64,000 nt of DNA from Rhodococcus yunnanensis NBRC 103083. Lineage in GTDB: Bacteria; Actinomycetota; Actinomycetes; Mycobacteriales; Mycobacteriaceae. Made by a program: the position numbers and the translations under genes. The DNA lies in assembly GCF_001895005.1 (NCBI RefSeq), contig NZ_BCXH01000016.1, positions 95,169 to 159,168 of the forward strand, given 5' to 3'. Under the pieces are notes generated by a model. That model made no database searches and was not told the origin of the DNA. It worked only from the letters and a program-made list of their open reading frames with translations. Shown here one piece after another: positions 8,136 through 16,454 of the stretch; the first letter of the stretch is position 1, and each line of letters starts with the position of its first letter.

Positions 8136-8426
8136 TCAAGCGACGTTGTCGATTCGCGACAGAGACCGGCGATCGGCCAACAGATCGCCCCATTCGTCCT
8201 TGACTGCCGCGGCGGGAGTCGACTCGACCGCCAACTCACGCGCAGTGGCCACCAGCGATCGAGCGGACTGCAACAGACTGACGTCGAAATTGTAACTGTG
8301 CGCAACCAATTCTTCGAAAGCCTGCTCCGGCGTATAACCGCGCAATGCGATGAGTACGCCGACCGCCCAATCGATACTCGTTCGAGAAACCGGCACGGAG
8401 TCGAAACCGTCGTGATTATCGTTCAT
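8136..8426 (-). CDS. Small ANTAR-domain-like protein
   Basis: 96 aa. The centre (IDWAVGVLIALRGYTPEQAFEELVAHSYNFDVSLLQSARSL) follows the ANTAR pattern: a first helix ending in the A-x-G-x-L/I-x2-R-G segment, then x-P-E-x-A-F, then two helices. ANTAR domains bind paired hexaloop RNA hairpins to prevent transcription termination. No sensor domain is attached, so if functional it would be a stand-alone RNA-binding module. It lies 153 bp upstream of the methyltransferase, which could be its cis target; no paired hexaloop was identified there by eye. Confidence 0.6.
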   Translation of the reverse strand: MNDNHDGFDSVPVSRTSIDWAVGVLIALRGYTPEQAFEELVAHSYNFDVSLLQSARSLVATARELAVESTPAAAVKDEWGDLLADRRSLSRIDNVA

Positions 8427-8745
8427 CGAGCCTACCTACTGTCCATGAGTGGTCATGTACGCGAAACATTCTGCATGTCAACAACTTCGATAATGCGTTG
8501 AGAGAACGGTGTCGAGTTACGAACAGCGCGTACAACACACATGCGGCGACAGGACGGCTGTGGAGCCGAATACATTCGCCGGTCGAATCATGAACCGATG
8601 GTAGCCCGATATTCATGAACTCGGCCACAGGAAACTGGCGATAATTCACCTCTGTTCGCAGAATTCACACGAGGTTCACAAATGCGCGTGAATACCACCG
8701 TGTGCGAGGAGTGACGTCTGGCTGTTACTCCGCGTGCACGGGCAG
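8427..8745. other. Intergenic region, no gene recognised
   Basis: 319 bp between the ANTAR-like gene and the downstream end of the next minus-strand gene. A 77-residue open frame at 8416-8649 on the minus strand overlaps the ANTAR gene and has no domain or codon support. It presumably contains the ANTAR gene's promoter. The right end holds one copy of the tandem duplication at 8724-8764. Confidence 0.5.
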
Positions 8746-8764
8746 TTACTCCGCGTGCACGGGC
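8724..8764 (-). repeat. 21-bp tandem duplication spanning a stop codon
   Basis: Two identical 20-bp copies of gttactccgcgtgcacgggc, at 8724-8743 and 8745-8764, one base apart. The second copy contains the TAA stop (8746-8748) of the minus-strand gene 8746-9612, so the duplication has copied the last codons and stop just beyond the gene end. Compare the similar 17-bp duplication at the stop of 11227-12603. Confidence 0.9.
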
Positions 8765-9612
8765 TGGGACGTCGCATCACTCGTCGTGGTCTCGGTCGAC
8801 TCACCGCCGGAGGCGGACGTGGTGGTCGCGACTGTCGTGGTGGTGATGGCGGTGGTGTGTGGCGGCACGACCGAGGTGGTGACAGGAGACGACACATCCT
8901 GTCCGGGCGATACACCCTGCCCGGGCGGGGGCGATACTTCCGTCATCGGAAATGGCGTATACACCGGTGGACGCACGATCACGATCTCCGCTGTCGGCTC
9001 CAGAACGGGCAGAACCGGTTCCGCTGCAACGGAACCCGGTACAACCGTCGGCGCCGCGGCCGCCGGGGACACCGGTGTCGGATGAACGGCCTCGACGGGT
9101 ATCACTCCGGTGGGTTCGGCGGGCGATTGCGTCGTCACCGCCCATGCGGTGACGACGCCGAGCGCGGCGAGTGCACATGCCGCTGCGGTCGTCGCAGGCC
9201 AGAAACCGCGCCGTTCCTCCGGCCGTACGACTCGATGCGACACTGCAGGCTCGACCACTGCGGCCAGCAGCGCAGCGGCGACGTCGGGGGAATAACCGTC
9301 GACGAGGCGTGGGTCGAAGATATCGAGCACGAGGACGGGTTCGGGTTCGCTCTCGGCGAGCGCGTCGGCGACCAGCAGGCGTTGCAACGAGTCCTCGCAC
9401 ACGACCGCGGCGCCGACGACGAGCAGGTCGTTCTGCGCCGCTTGTATCCGCATGAACCCGAGCGCGGACGACACGGCTCCGGCGATGCCGCCTGGCGCGG
9501 TTGCCACCTGCACCGTTCGAGATGCGACGGGACCGAGCTGGGGAAATTCGATGTCGACGAGCGAAGCAACGACCTCGTAGGTGCCGACGTGCACGCCGAG
9601 AGCAATACGCAC
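8746..9612 (-). CDS. DUF7159-like membrane protein with exported Pro/Thr-rich tail
   Basis: 288 aa. GTG at 9612 has GAAGG 5 nt upstream. Residues 1-140 begin RIALGVHVGTYEVVASLV, resembling the phosphate-1 loop of the actin/Hsp70-like paralogues beside it, but the phosphate-2 and adenosine motifs are absent, so ATP binding is doubtful. A basic stretch (RRVVRPEERR-like) precedes one TM segment (~145-165). The remaining ~120 residues are Pro/Thr/Val-rich, without Cys, and would be outside the cell. Similar mycobacterial proteins are annotated DUF7159. Function unknown; its placement between two ATPase-fold relatives suggests a common envelope role. Confidence 0.55.
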   Translation of the reverse strand: MRIALGVHVGTYEVVASLVDIEFPQLGPVASRTVQVATAPGGIAGAVSSALGFMRIQAAQNDLLVVGAAVVCEDSLQRLLVADALAESEPEPVLVLDIFDPRLVDGYSPDVAAALLAAVVEPAVSHRVVRPEERRGFWPATTAAACALAALGVVTAWAVTTQSPAEPTGVIPVEAVHPTPVSPAAAAPTVVPGSVAAEPVLPVLEPTAEIVIVRPPVYTPFPMTEVSPPPGQGVSPGQDVSSPVTTSVVPPHTTAITTTTVATTTSASGGESTETTTSDATSQPVHAE

Positions 9613-9703
9613 GTTGCCTTCGCCCCCTACGGTCGAGTCGACCGCATCGGGGCGGTCGGTTTCCTTACGATCACATTACCTTCGCCCGGTACCGACCACG
9701 CAA

Positions 9704-11152
9704 TCAGATATCCAACCCGGACACTTCGGCGCGAGCCGACTCCGCTGCTCGAACCTCGCGGGCGTAGAGGATTCCGAACGTGAAGCCGTTCTCGCCCGGC
9801 GTCACCCCGGCTACCCTCCCGAGTTGCTTCAGCGTCTGGGCCGCGACGACCGCGTCCTGGTGCTCACCGAGCACCTCCTGCACCGACTTGTACCGTGCGA
9901 TCCTCGCCTTCGCTTCCTTCTTGCCGACGATCGGCTGCACCAGTTCGGCCGCATACCGGGCGCGTTTGGCCGCCTTGCGTGCCCGATGCAACGCCTCGTC
10001 GTCGCCGTGCTCGACGGCGGCCGAGACACGTTTGCTCACCTTTCGGCCTGCCTTGCGTGCCAGCTTGTCGAGCGCTTCGGCGTCGACACCATCGCTGCCG
10101 GGCGCGAGAGGAAGTGCCCGCGACCATTCGGTGACGGTCGCCAACAGCTGTCGATACCGTTCACCGCCCAGTTCCGCCGTCACGAGTTCGCGGTGGCGGA
10201 TCTGCTCGGCCAGCAGATCGTTCTCGATCCGCGCGGCAACCGGCCCGAGGACCAGCTCGCCGGGCAGCTCGCGCACCGACTCGGCGAAGCGTGCACGCTG
10301 CACCTGACGGTCCCGAACCTCACCGAGAAGTCCTGCATACCACGATAGTTCGCTGTCCAGATGTTCCGCGGCACCCTCGTCGAACAGGTCGGCGAACACG
10401 CGTAGCGTGCTCCGATATCGCCGAATCGCGACGCGGGTGGGGTGAATCGGGTCGAGCCCGCGCCGGAGATACACATCCCCGGCGAAGACTGCCTGGGCCT
10501 GCTGCTCCAGATACTCGTCGAGCACACCGATCGCCGCGGGCAGGGACTTCTCGGACGGGGTCGCCAACGCGCGATGCAGCTTCGACGGGTGCGCCGACCT
10601 TCTGGCACCGGCGGCTCGCAACGCCTTGCCCGCCTTGCTCAACGTCTTTTCCGAACCTGCGGGCCCCAGCTCGACCTCCAGCTCTCGCCACCCACGGCCC
10701 ACCGCGCCGTCCACCTCGACGGTCACCGCATCATCGGCGACCTCGGCGAGCACCGTGCCGTCCGCGTCGGTCACCACGTGCACCCGCCGAAGCGAGGTCA
10801 AGGTCGCCACCGGCGCCAGCGGCTTCCCCAATCGGGCACCGGCCAGAAGCGTCGTCAGCTCCTCCGGCACCTGCGCGTCGTCGCCCGTCCCGAGCGGTAG
10901 CCGAATCTCGGTGCGCGCCTTGTCCGCCGGAACCTTGGCGTGCCACCCGTTGTCCGCGTCGCCGCGCCTGCGCCGCACGGTGATACCGCGCCGGAGGAGG
11001 TCGAGTTCGGAGGTGTCGTAGTAACTGCTGATCAAACGGACTTCGGCGACGTCGACGGCACCTCCCGATGGAATCAGGTCCGTCAGGGGCGGGAGAACGA
11101 AATCCGAGTCCGCGTCGAACTTGTCCTCGCGTTCGGTCTGTATCGAAGCCAT
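9704..11152 (-). CDS. CYTH and CHAD domain protein (polyphosphate-associated)
   Basis: 482 aa. The N-terminal CYTH domain (~1-195) opens with the E-x-E-x-K signature (EREDK, residues 7-11) and retains basic and acidic strand residues typical of triphosphate tunnel enzymes (LRRGITVRRRRGD, WHAKVPADKARTEIRLPL). The C-terminal CHAD domain (~210-475) is helical and rich in conserved His, Arg and Lys (GLDPIHPTRVAIRRYRSTLRVF, EALHRARKAAKRARYAAELV). CYTH enzymes hydrolyse triphosphates or adenylate nucleotides; CHAD domains bind inorganic polyphosphate. The fused form is common in Actinobacteria. It lies between two actin-fold-like genes, all on the minus strand. Confidence 0.93.
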   Translation of the reverse strand: MASIQTEREDKFDADSDFVLPPLTDLIPSGGAVDVAEVRLISSYYDTSELDLLRRGITVRRRRGDADNGWHAKVPADKARTEIRLPLGTGDDAQVPEELTTLLAGARLGKPLAPVATLTSLRRVHVVTDADGTVLAEVADDAVTVEVDGAVGRGWRELEVELGPAGSEKTLSKAGKALRAAGARRSAHPSKLHRALATPSEKSLPAAIGVLDEYLEQQAQAVFAGDVYLRRGLDPIHPTRVAIRRYRSTLRVFADLFDEGAAEHLDSELSWYAGLLGEVRDRQVQRARFAESVRELPGELVLGPVAARIENDLLAEQIRHRELVTAELGGERYRQLLATVTEWSRALPLAPGSDGVDAEALDKLARKAGRKVSKRVSAAVEHGDDEALHRARKAAKRARYAAELVQPIVGKKEAKARIARYKSVQEVLGEHQDAVVAAQTLKQLGRVAGVTPGENGFTFGILYAREVRAAESARAEVSGLDI

Positions 11153-11205
11153 GCCCCCAGTCTGCCGGAATCAGGTGAACGGCAGGCGATCATCGGCCAG
11201 GAGAC

Positions 11206-11239
11206 CTCATCAGCCCGGAGAACTCATCAGCCCGGAGAA
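11206..11239 (-). repeat. 17-bp tandem duplication at a stop codon
   Basis: Two perfect adjacent copies of ctcatcagcccggagaa (11206-11222 and 11223-11239), followed by a partial third copy (ctcgtcgg). The minus-strand gene 11227-12603 ends with TGA at 11227-11229 inside the second copy, so a duplicate of its last coding bases and stop lies just past the gene. Confidence 0.9.
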
Positions 11240-12603
11240 CTCGTCGGCTTCGGTGACGTCGAGGAGGTTCGCGTCGCAGACGAGGACGTGGCCGGGGAAG
11301 GTGAGCTCGACGCGGGTTCCCGCGTCCTCGTCGTCGTGGGTTCCTGTGTGGTGCGTTCGACGGTCGTGGTCGTCGGATCGGGCACCCGCTTGGTGGTCGT
11401 CTTCGGAACGGCGGTCGTGGTGGGCATGGTCGCCACCCGATCGGCACTGCTCGGGATCGGCGCGGGGGTCGTCGTCTCGCTGCTCGACGCGGCACTCACC
11501 GGCGGGACCTGCACTTCGGTCACCGGCGGCGCCTGCACTGCGGTCATCGCCGGCGACGGATTCGAGGTGGAGGTCGCGGGGCGCGTTTCCACCACCGACG
11601 TCGCCGCGTCGTCGCCGGATGCGGCCGCGGCGATGGACGTGGCGACTCCGCCTGCGACGAGCACGGCAACAGCGCCCCCGAGGTATCGAGACCGCGTCAG
11701 ACGAGCCAGACGCTTCGACGAGGAATCGCTGTGCCTCGGGCCGCCTCCTGCGCGGGCACGCGCAGGGCCTGCGAAGATCGCGCGCGCCGTACCCGCAGCT
11801 CCCTTCGCCGCCAGCAACTGAGGGTCGACGGGTACGAACACCGGCACCGACACCGCGTCGAACAGCGATTGGCGGACGATCTGCATGTTGGCACCGCCCC
11901 CGACTGCGAACAACGCGTCGACTCGCGCGGCGCCGGCGATCATCGACTCGGCGAGCGTGACCGCGTCCCGAACGTTCTCGCGGACGAGGTCGTCGAGATC
12001 GCTACGGTGCAGCCACGCCGTCTCCGGCCCGAACGGCGCACGGACGGCCACTGCCGTGACCCCGGACAGTTCCTCTTTTGCGGCACATACCTGCTCGACG
12101 AATCTGTGGTCCTCTTCAGGAGCACGAGGTGACCAGGAGGGGTGACGTTCGAGCAGAAACCGCGTCAGTGCGGCGTCGCATCCGTCGCCGGACAGAACCG
12201 TGCTTCGACGCGAGAGATGCACTCGCCCGGATTCACGATCGACGATCGATACGGTGACTCCGCCTGCCCCGACGTCGAACAGAACGATGGTCTGTTCGTC
12301 GGCCAGGTCGCCGGATTCCTGCAGTGCGCCGATCTGGGCGCCCAGGTCGGTGACCAGCGCGAGCCCGCCGACGTATTCGACGCCGTACGCCTCGGTCGGA
12401 TTCTTGTCACGAAGCGCGAGAACCGGTGTCGTCGACGCGTGTGCCAGCGTCCCGACCGCCGATGTGACGGCTCTCCACTGATCCTGCGCGTCGATCGGCG
12501 GCCGCGCGAAGGACTCGGTACTCGTCGGCGGCGCCGTGGACAGATCGAACGATATTCCGTGGATGCCGCTCACGCCGAGGGATGCGCCGAATACGGCGGT
12601 CAT
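11227..12603 (-). CDS. Hsp70/actin-fold-like protein with TM and exported Ser/Thr/Pro tail
   Basis: 458 aa. The N-terminal ~290 residues carry ASKHA-fold landmarks: FGASLGVSGIHGISFDL (phosphate 1), VLFDVGAGGVTVSIVDRESG (phosphate 2) and DALFAVGGGANMQIVRQSLF (adenosine). A basic stretch (SSKRLARLTRSR) precedes one TM segment (YLGGAVAVLVAGGVATSI, ~305-325). The last ~130 residues are Ser/Thr/Pro-rich and should be extracytoplasmic. This gives a cytoplasmic ATPase-like head and surface stalk, unlike true DnaK. The ATG at 12603 has GAGG 7 nt upstream. Paralogue of 6114-7058. Function unknown. Confidence 0.7.
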   Translation of the reverse strand: MTAVFGASLGVSGIHGISFDLSTAPPTSTESFARPPIDAQDQWRAVTSAVGTLAHASTTPVLALRDKNPTEAYGVEYVGGLALVTDLGAQIGALQESGDLADEQTIVLFDVGAGGVTVSIVDRESGRVHLSRRSTVLSGDGCDAALTRFLLERHPSWSPRAPEEDHRFVEQVCAAKEELSGVTAVAVRAPFGPETAWLHRSDLDDLVRENVRDAVTLAESMIAGAARVDALFAVGGGANMQIVRQSLFDAVSVPVFVPVDPQLLAAKGAAGTARAIFAGPARARAGGGPRHSDSSSKRLARLTRSRYLGGAVAVLVAGGVATSIAAAASGDDAATSVVETRPATSTSNPSPAMTAVQAPPVTEVQVPPVSAASSSETTTPAPIPSSADRVATMPTTTAVPKTTTKRVPDPTTTTVERTTQEPTTTRTREPASSSPSPATSSSATRTSSTSPKPTSSPG

Positions 12604-12711
12604 CGAAAAACCTCACTCCGGTAAGCCCCGACCCACGCGGTAAAGATGTCAGGCTACACCGAAACCCGGCCCGGCGACGGTTACCGGAGTCGAATCAGAC
12701 CGATCGGACGG

Positions 12712-13290
12712 TCAGTCGACCGGTGACTGCACGAAGTTCAGGTACGCCTTCGACGGCGTCGGACCGCGCTGGCCCTGGTACTTGGAACCGACCGCTGCAC
12801 TTCCATAGGGATTCTCGGCTGGACTGGACAGCCTGAACAGGCACAACTGCCCGATCTTCATCCCCGGCCACAGCGTGATCGGCAAGTTTGCGACGTTGGA
12901 CAACTCCAACGTGATGTGTCCGCTGAATCCAGGATCGATGAATCCCGCCGTCGAATGCGTCAGCAAACCGAGCCGACCGAGCGAACTCTTGCCCTCCAAC
13001 CTGCCCGCGAGGTAGTCCGGCAGCGACGTCAGCTCCAAGGTCGACCCGAGTACGAACTCCCCCGGATGCAGCACGAACGGCTCGCCTTCGGACGGCTCGA
13101 CGAGGCTGGTCAGCTCGTCCTGCTGTTTCGACGGGTCGATATGGGTATAGCGAGTGTTGTTGAACACGCGAAAGAGTTTGTCGAGCCGCACATCGACACT
13201 CGACGGCTGAACCATCGAGTCGTCGAACGGCTCGATGCCGAGGTTGCCGGTGGACACTTCGGCACGAATATCACGGTCGGAAAGCAGCAC
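12712..13290 (-). CDS. dcd: dCTP deaminase
   Basis: 192 aa, matching the usual ~190 aa. It converts dCTP to dUTP (in mycobacteria the enzyme is bifunctional and also hydrolyses dUTP), feeding dTTP synthesis. Seen: N-terminal LLSDRDIRAEV, substrate-loop RLEGKSSLGRLGL, and catalytic-region TAGFIDPGFSGHITLELSN, all characteristic. GTG at 13290 is chosen because it yields the conserved N-terminus VLLSDRDIR; the open frame extends further upstream without homology. No strong Shine-Dalgarno. It is transcribed away from the GNAT-like gene, with a 213-bp divergent intergenic region. Confidence 0.96.
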   Translation of the reverse strand: MLLSDRDIRAEVSTGNLGIEPFDDSMVQPSSVDVRLDKLFRVFNNTRYTHIDPSKQQDELTSLVEPSEGEPFVLHPGEFVLGSTLELTSLPDYLAGRLEGKSSLGRLGLLTHSTAGFIDPGFSGHITLELSNVANLPITLWPGMKIGQLCLFRLSSPAENPYGSAAVGSKYQGQRGPTPSKAYLNFVQSPVD

Positions 13291-13503
13291 ACTGCAGGCT
13301 AACGTGCCGCCGGACAGCAACGACGGGTGCACCACGTAAGCCCCGGTTGCTACCGGCCGGTATCTACCTCCTGCCGCGATGTAGCGAGGAGGGGCCGCAC
13401 ACAGATAAATCTTCGCGTTGCTCACATTCCGGCAATTAGCCCTGATAATGAGCAATGTCCATTAATTCACGCCTCAATCAAAGGCAGTCACACAAGGATG
13501 ACG

Positions 13504-14259
13504 ATGAATTCGACCTTCGTGCTCGATCGGGGAGCCAGGGAACGAAAGCGTTACCCCGTTCCCATTCCTTCGGATTCGACCTATTTCGACCTTGATCTAC
13601 AGTGCACAGTTCTCGCGACTACGCCGAGCGAGCGGCCCGATCTCTGGCGAGAGTTCGTCGAGGGCGCACTGGAAAGCTATTCGCATTTCGGAGTGGAGAA
13701 AGCTCTGGAGTACGACCGAATCGTCGACGGATCGTCGACGTCGCTCTTCTTTGCCGCTCTCGACGACTCGGGACGGATCTGTGGCGGCCTGCGAGCTCAG
13801 GGCCCGTATTCACTTCCCGACCAAACCCATGCCGACCTGGAATGGGTGAGTTCACCGCAGGGCCGAACATCGCTGCGTTCGATGGTCGCCGCCCGTCTAC
13901 CGCACGGCGTCGTGGAGATGAAAACGGTGTGGTCATCGGTACGCGGGCCGCGTCGCGGATCACCGGGTTATCTCGGTGCGATCGGCGCATCTTTGGCGGC
14001 AGCTGCTCTCGGATGCCGATTCACACTGGCGACGAGTGCCGATCACGCGATGGGGCCCTATCTCGACTCCGGCGCAGTGATGGCAGCCGATATCGAACCC
14101 GTGCCTTATCCCGACGACCGCTATCGGACGCGGATTCTCTGGTGGGATCAACACACGATTGCCAGCACGACAACGAGCGCGAAATATCGTCAGATCTCAC
14201 AAGCAGTCGACGCATTGCTCGGCCGCAACAACATTTCGACGGAGGCCGCAGCATCATGA
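13504..14259 (+). CDS. GNAT/AHL-synthase-like acyltransferase-fold protein
   Basis: 251 aa. ATG at 13504 has AAGGA 5 nt upstream (13498 is an alternative start two codons earlier). No textbook motif, but the order of features resembles the acyl-homoserine-lactone synthase / N-acyl amino acid synthase (FeeM) branch of the GNAT fold: FFAALDDSGRICGGLRAQGPY (cofactor-side strand with conserved Arg), a central GYLGAIGASLAAAALGCRFTLATS helix-strand, and PYLDSGAVMAADIEPVPYPDDRYRTRILWW. It overlaps the next gene by 4 bp (ATGA), so it is translationally coupled to the ThiF-nitroreductase fusion. It may make an acylated substrate for that enzyme. The fold assignment is an inference. Confidence 0.5.
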   Translation: MNSTFVLDRGARERKRYPVPIPSDSTYFDLDLQCTVLATTPSERPDLWREFVEGALESYSHFGVEKALEYDRIVDGSSTSLFFAALDDSGRICGGLRAQGPYSLPDQTHADLEWVSSPQGRTSLRSMVAARLPHGVVEMKTVWSSVRGPRRGSPGYLGAIGASLAAAALGCRFTLATSADHAMGPYLDSGAVMAADIEPVPYPDDRYRTRILWWDQHTIASTTTSAKYRQISQAVDALLGRNNISTEAAAS

Positions 14260-16382
14260 CCGAGCAATGGCAAGCGATTGTTCTCGACGAGACGAATACC
14301 GATGATCGCGCCGAACTGGACCGACTTCGCGCCGATCCGACGGTGGAGTTTCTCGACCGTCTCGCCGAACAGCGAGCCGGTTTGGCGAGACTGACACCGC
14401 CTCCGACACAGGATCTACTCGACGAACCGATGCGATGGATCCACTATCCGTGGCGGCGCACCGTCGTCGCCACGCTCGGGCCGGTCGGTTTCCGTCACCT
14501 CCGCCTCGACCGGAACAGAAACAAGATCACCGCGGAGGAGCAGGACCGGCTGTCGAAGTTGACGATCGGCATCGTCGGGCTCAGCGTCGGGCACGCGATC
14601 GCGTACGCCCTCGCACTCGACGGCGTGTGCGGCGAACTGCGACTGGCCGATTTCGACGAGATCGAACTGTCCAACCTCAACCGAATTCCGGCGACACTCC
14701 TGGATCTGGGGCTGGGTAAGCCCGTCGTCGCGGCACGACGCATCGCCGAACTCGACCCGTACCTGCCGGTCACGATCGACGACCGAGGGGTGACGTCGGA
14801 GACCGCCGACAGCTTCGTACGCGGACTCGACCTCGTGATCGAGGAATGCGACTCCCTCGATGTCAAGATTCTGCTGCGCGAACATGCGCGTGCACACCGC
14901 GTGCCCGTCATCATGGAGACGAGCGATCGAGGGTTGCTCGACGTGGAGCGATTCGACGTCGAACCCGATCGCCCACTGTTCCACGGTCTGCTCGGCGACA
15001 TCGAATCGAGCACGCTGGAGAACCTGTCGACCCACGACAAGGTCCCCTACGTTCTCGCCCTTCTCGGCGCCGAGGACCTCTCGGCACGGATGGCAGCGTC
15101 GATGATCGAAGTCGACCGCACGACGACCACGTGGCCGCAACTCGGCAGCGAGGTCGGACTCGGCGGTGCGTCGGTCGCCGGTGCGGTGCGCCGCTTCGGA
15201 CTCGGCCAGCCACTGGAGTCGGGTCGGGTCCGAATCCACATCGACAGCCATCTCGACGAGCTCACCGCCCCCACCGGTGCCGTCCACATCGGAGTCGACA
15301 GCGATACCGAAAAGAGCGAGGACAGTTCTGCACCTGCCTCGTCCACACCCGCCGAAGCGATCGCCGACGCCGCCAACAGGGCCCCGTCGGGAGGCAACGT
15401 GCAGCCGTGGAACATCACTGCCGATTCCTCCTCGGTCAGGTTGACTCTCGCCCGCGACCGTACGTCCGGCCTCGATGTCGCATACCGAGGAAGCCATGTG
15501 GCCATCGGCGCTGCGTTGTTCAATGCGCGGGTCGCCGCGGCGGGCCTCGGTGTGCTGGGCGAGACCAGCATCGAGCCGATCGACGACACGGTCGAAGTGT
15601 CGATTCGATTGGGCGAGGGCAACGATGCCGCACTTGCCGACAGATACGACCGAGTTCTCTCGCGGGTCACCAACCGACATCTCGGCACTCCGCAGATCAT
15701 CGACAGTGCGACGGTGGCAGCGCTGTCGGCCGCGGCCGAAGCCGAGGGCACGCGTCTGGCGTTGGTCACCGATCGCGCCGATATCGATCGGATCGCCGAG
15801 ATCATCGCTGAATCGGATCGCATTCGCTACCTGACGAAGTCGCTGCACTCGGAGATGATCTCCGAGCTTCGGTGGCCGGGACAAGCAGATCCCGACACCG
15901 GAATCGACGTGTACGCACTGGCACTCGACGAGACCGATCGAGTCAAGCTCGAGGTCTCGCGTCGGCCGGATGTCATGGCGCTGCTTCGTGATTGGGACGC
16001 AGGTGTGGCATTGGGCGAGGACAGTCACGACCGCATCACCTCCAGCTCCGCCCTGGCGGTGACGGTGGTGTCCGGCCACTCCCCCGCCGATTTCGTCCGC
16101 GGCGGTTCGGGCACACAGAACGTATGGATCACCGCCGAGGAGCACGGACTCGCGGTACATCCAGCGTCTCCGGTGTTCATCTATGCCCATCGAACCGCTG
16201 AATTCCTCGAACTGTCGGCGCACTACGCAACTGCACTCGCTCTATTGAAACAGCGCTTCGACCACGTGATCGGCCTGAAAACGGGAGAGTCGATTGTTTT
16301 GGCTCTCCGGTTGTCGCACACCGACACCGAGGCCGTTCGGAGTCGGCGACGAAGTCCTCTCGAAAGACTCTCCACCAGGTAG
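14256..16382 (+). CDS. moeY: ThiF-nitroreductase fusion, MoeY/Rv1355c family
   Basis: 708 aa, close to M. tuberculosis Rv1355c (~715). Residues ~90-310 form an E1-like adenylyltransferase (ThiF/MoeB) domain: nucleotide loop IGIVGLSVGHAIAYALALDG, LADFDEIELSNLNR, and a switch region. No obvious E1 catalytic Cys or zinc CxxC pair is present, so sulfur-carrier activation is doubtful. Residues ~365-700 form an FMN nitroreductase-like domain starting DAANRAPSGGNVQPWNI. The M. tuberculosis name (molybdopterin biosynthesis MoeY) is historical and unproven. It overlaps the GNAT-like gene by 4 bp and is followed 72 bp later by two GGDEF-EAL genes, paralleling Rv1355c-Rv1354c. Confidence 0.85.
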   Translation: MTEQWQAIVLDETNTDDRAELDRLRADPTVEFLDRLAEQRAGLARLTPPPTQDLLDEPMRWIHYPWRRTVVATLGPVGFRHLRLDRNRNKITAEEQDRLSKLTIGIVGLSVGHAIAYALALDGVCGELRLADFDEIELSNLNRIPATLLDLGLGKPVVAARRIAELDPYLPVTIDDRGVTSETADSFVRGLDLVIEECDSLDVKILLREHARAHRVPVIMETSDRGLLDVERFDVEPDRPLFHGLLGDIESSTLENLSTHDKVPYVLALLGAEDLSARMAASMIEVDRTTTTWPQLGSEVGLGGASVAGAVRRFGLGQPLESGRVRIHIDSHLDELTAPTGAVHIGVDSDTEKSEDSSAPASSTPAEAIADAANRAPSGGNVQPWNITADSSSVRLTLARDRTSGLDVAYRGSHVAIGAALFNARVAAAGLGVLGETSIEPIDDTVEVSIRLGEGNDAALADRYDRVLSRVTNRHLGTPQIIDSATVAALSAAAEAEGTRLALVTDRADIDRIAEIIAESDRIRYLTKSLHSEMISELRWPGQADPDTGIDVYALALDETDRVKLEVSRRPDVMALLRDWDAGVALGEDSHDRITSSSALAVTVVSGHSPADFVRGGSGTQNVWITAEEHGLAVHPASPVFIYAHRTAEFLELSAHYATALALLKQRFDHVIGLKTGESIVLALRLSHTDTEAVRSRRRSPLERLSTR

Positions 16383-16454
16383 AGTCGGGCGCCGTACACA
16401 GAATTCGAGCGGTTCTCCGTGGCCGCGGGGCGTCGAGACGATCGGGGAGAACAG

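Noticed and set aside
14415..16223. 602-codon minus-strand frame
   Set aside because: Antisense of the moeY gene; lacks motifs and start context.
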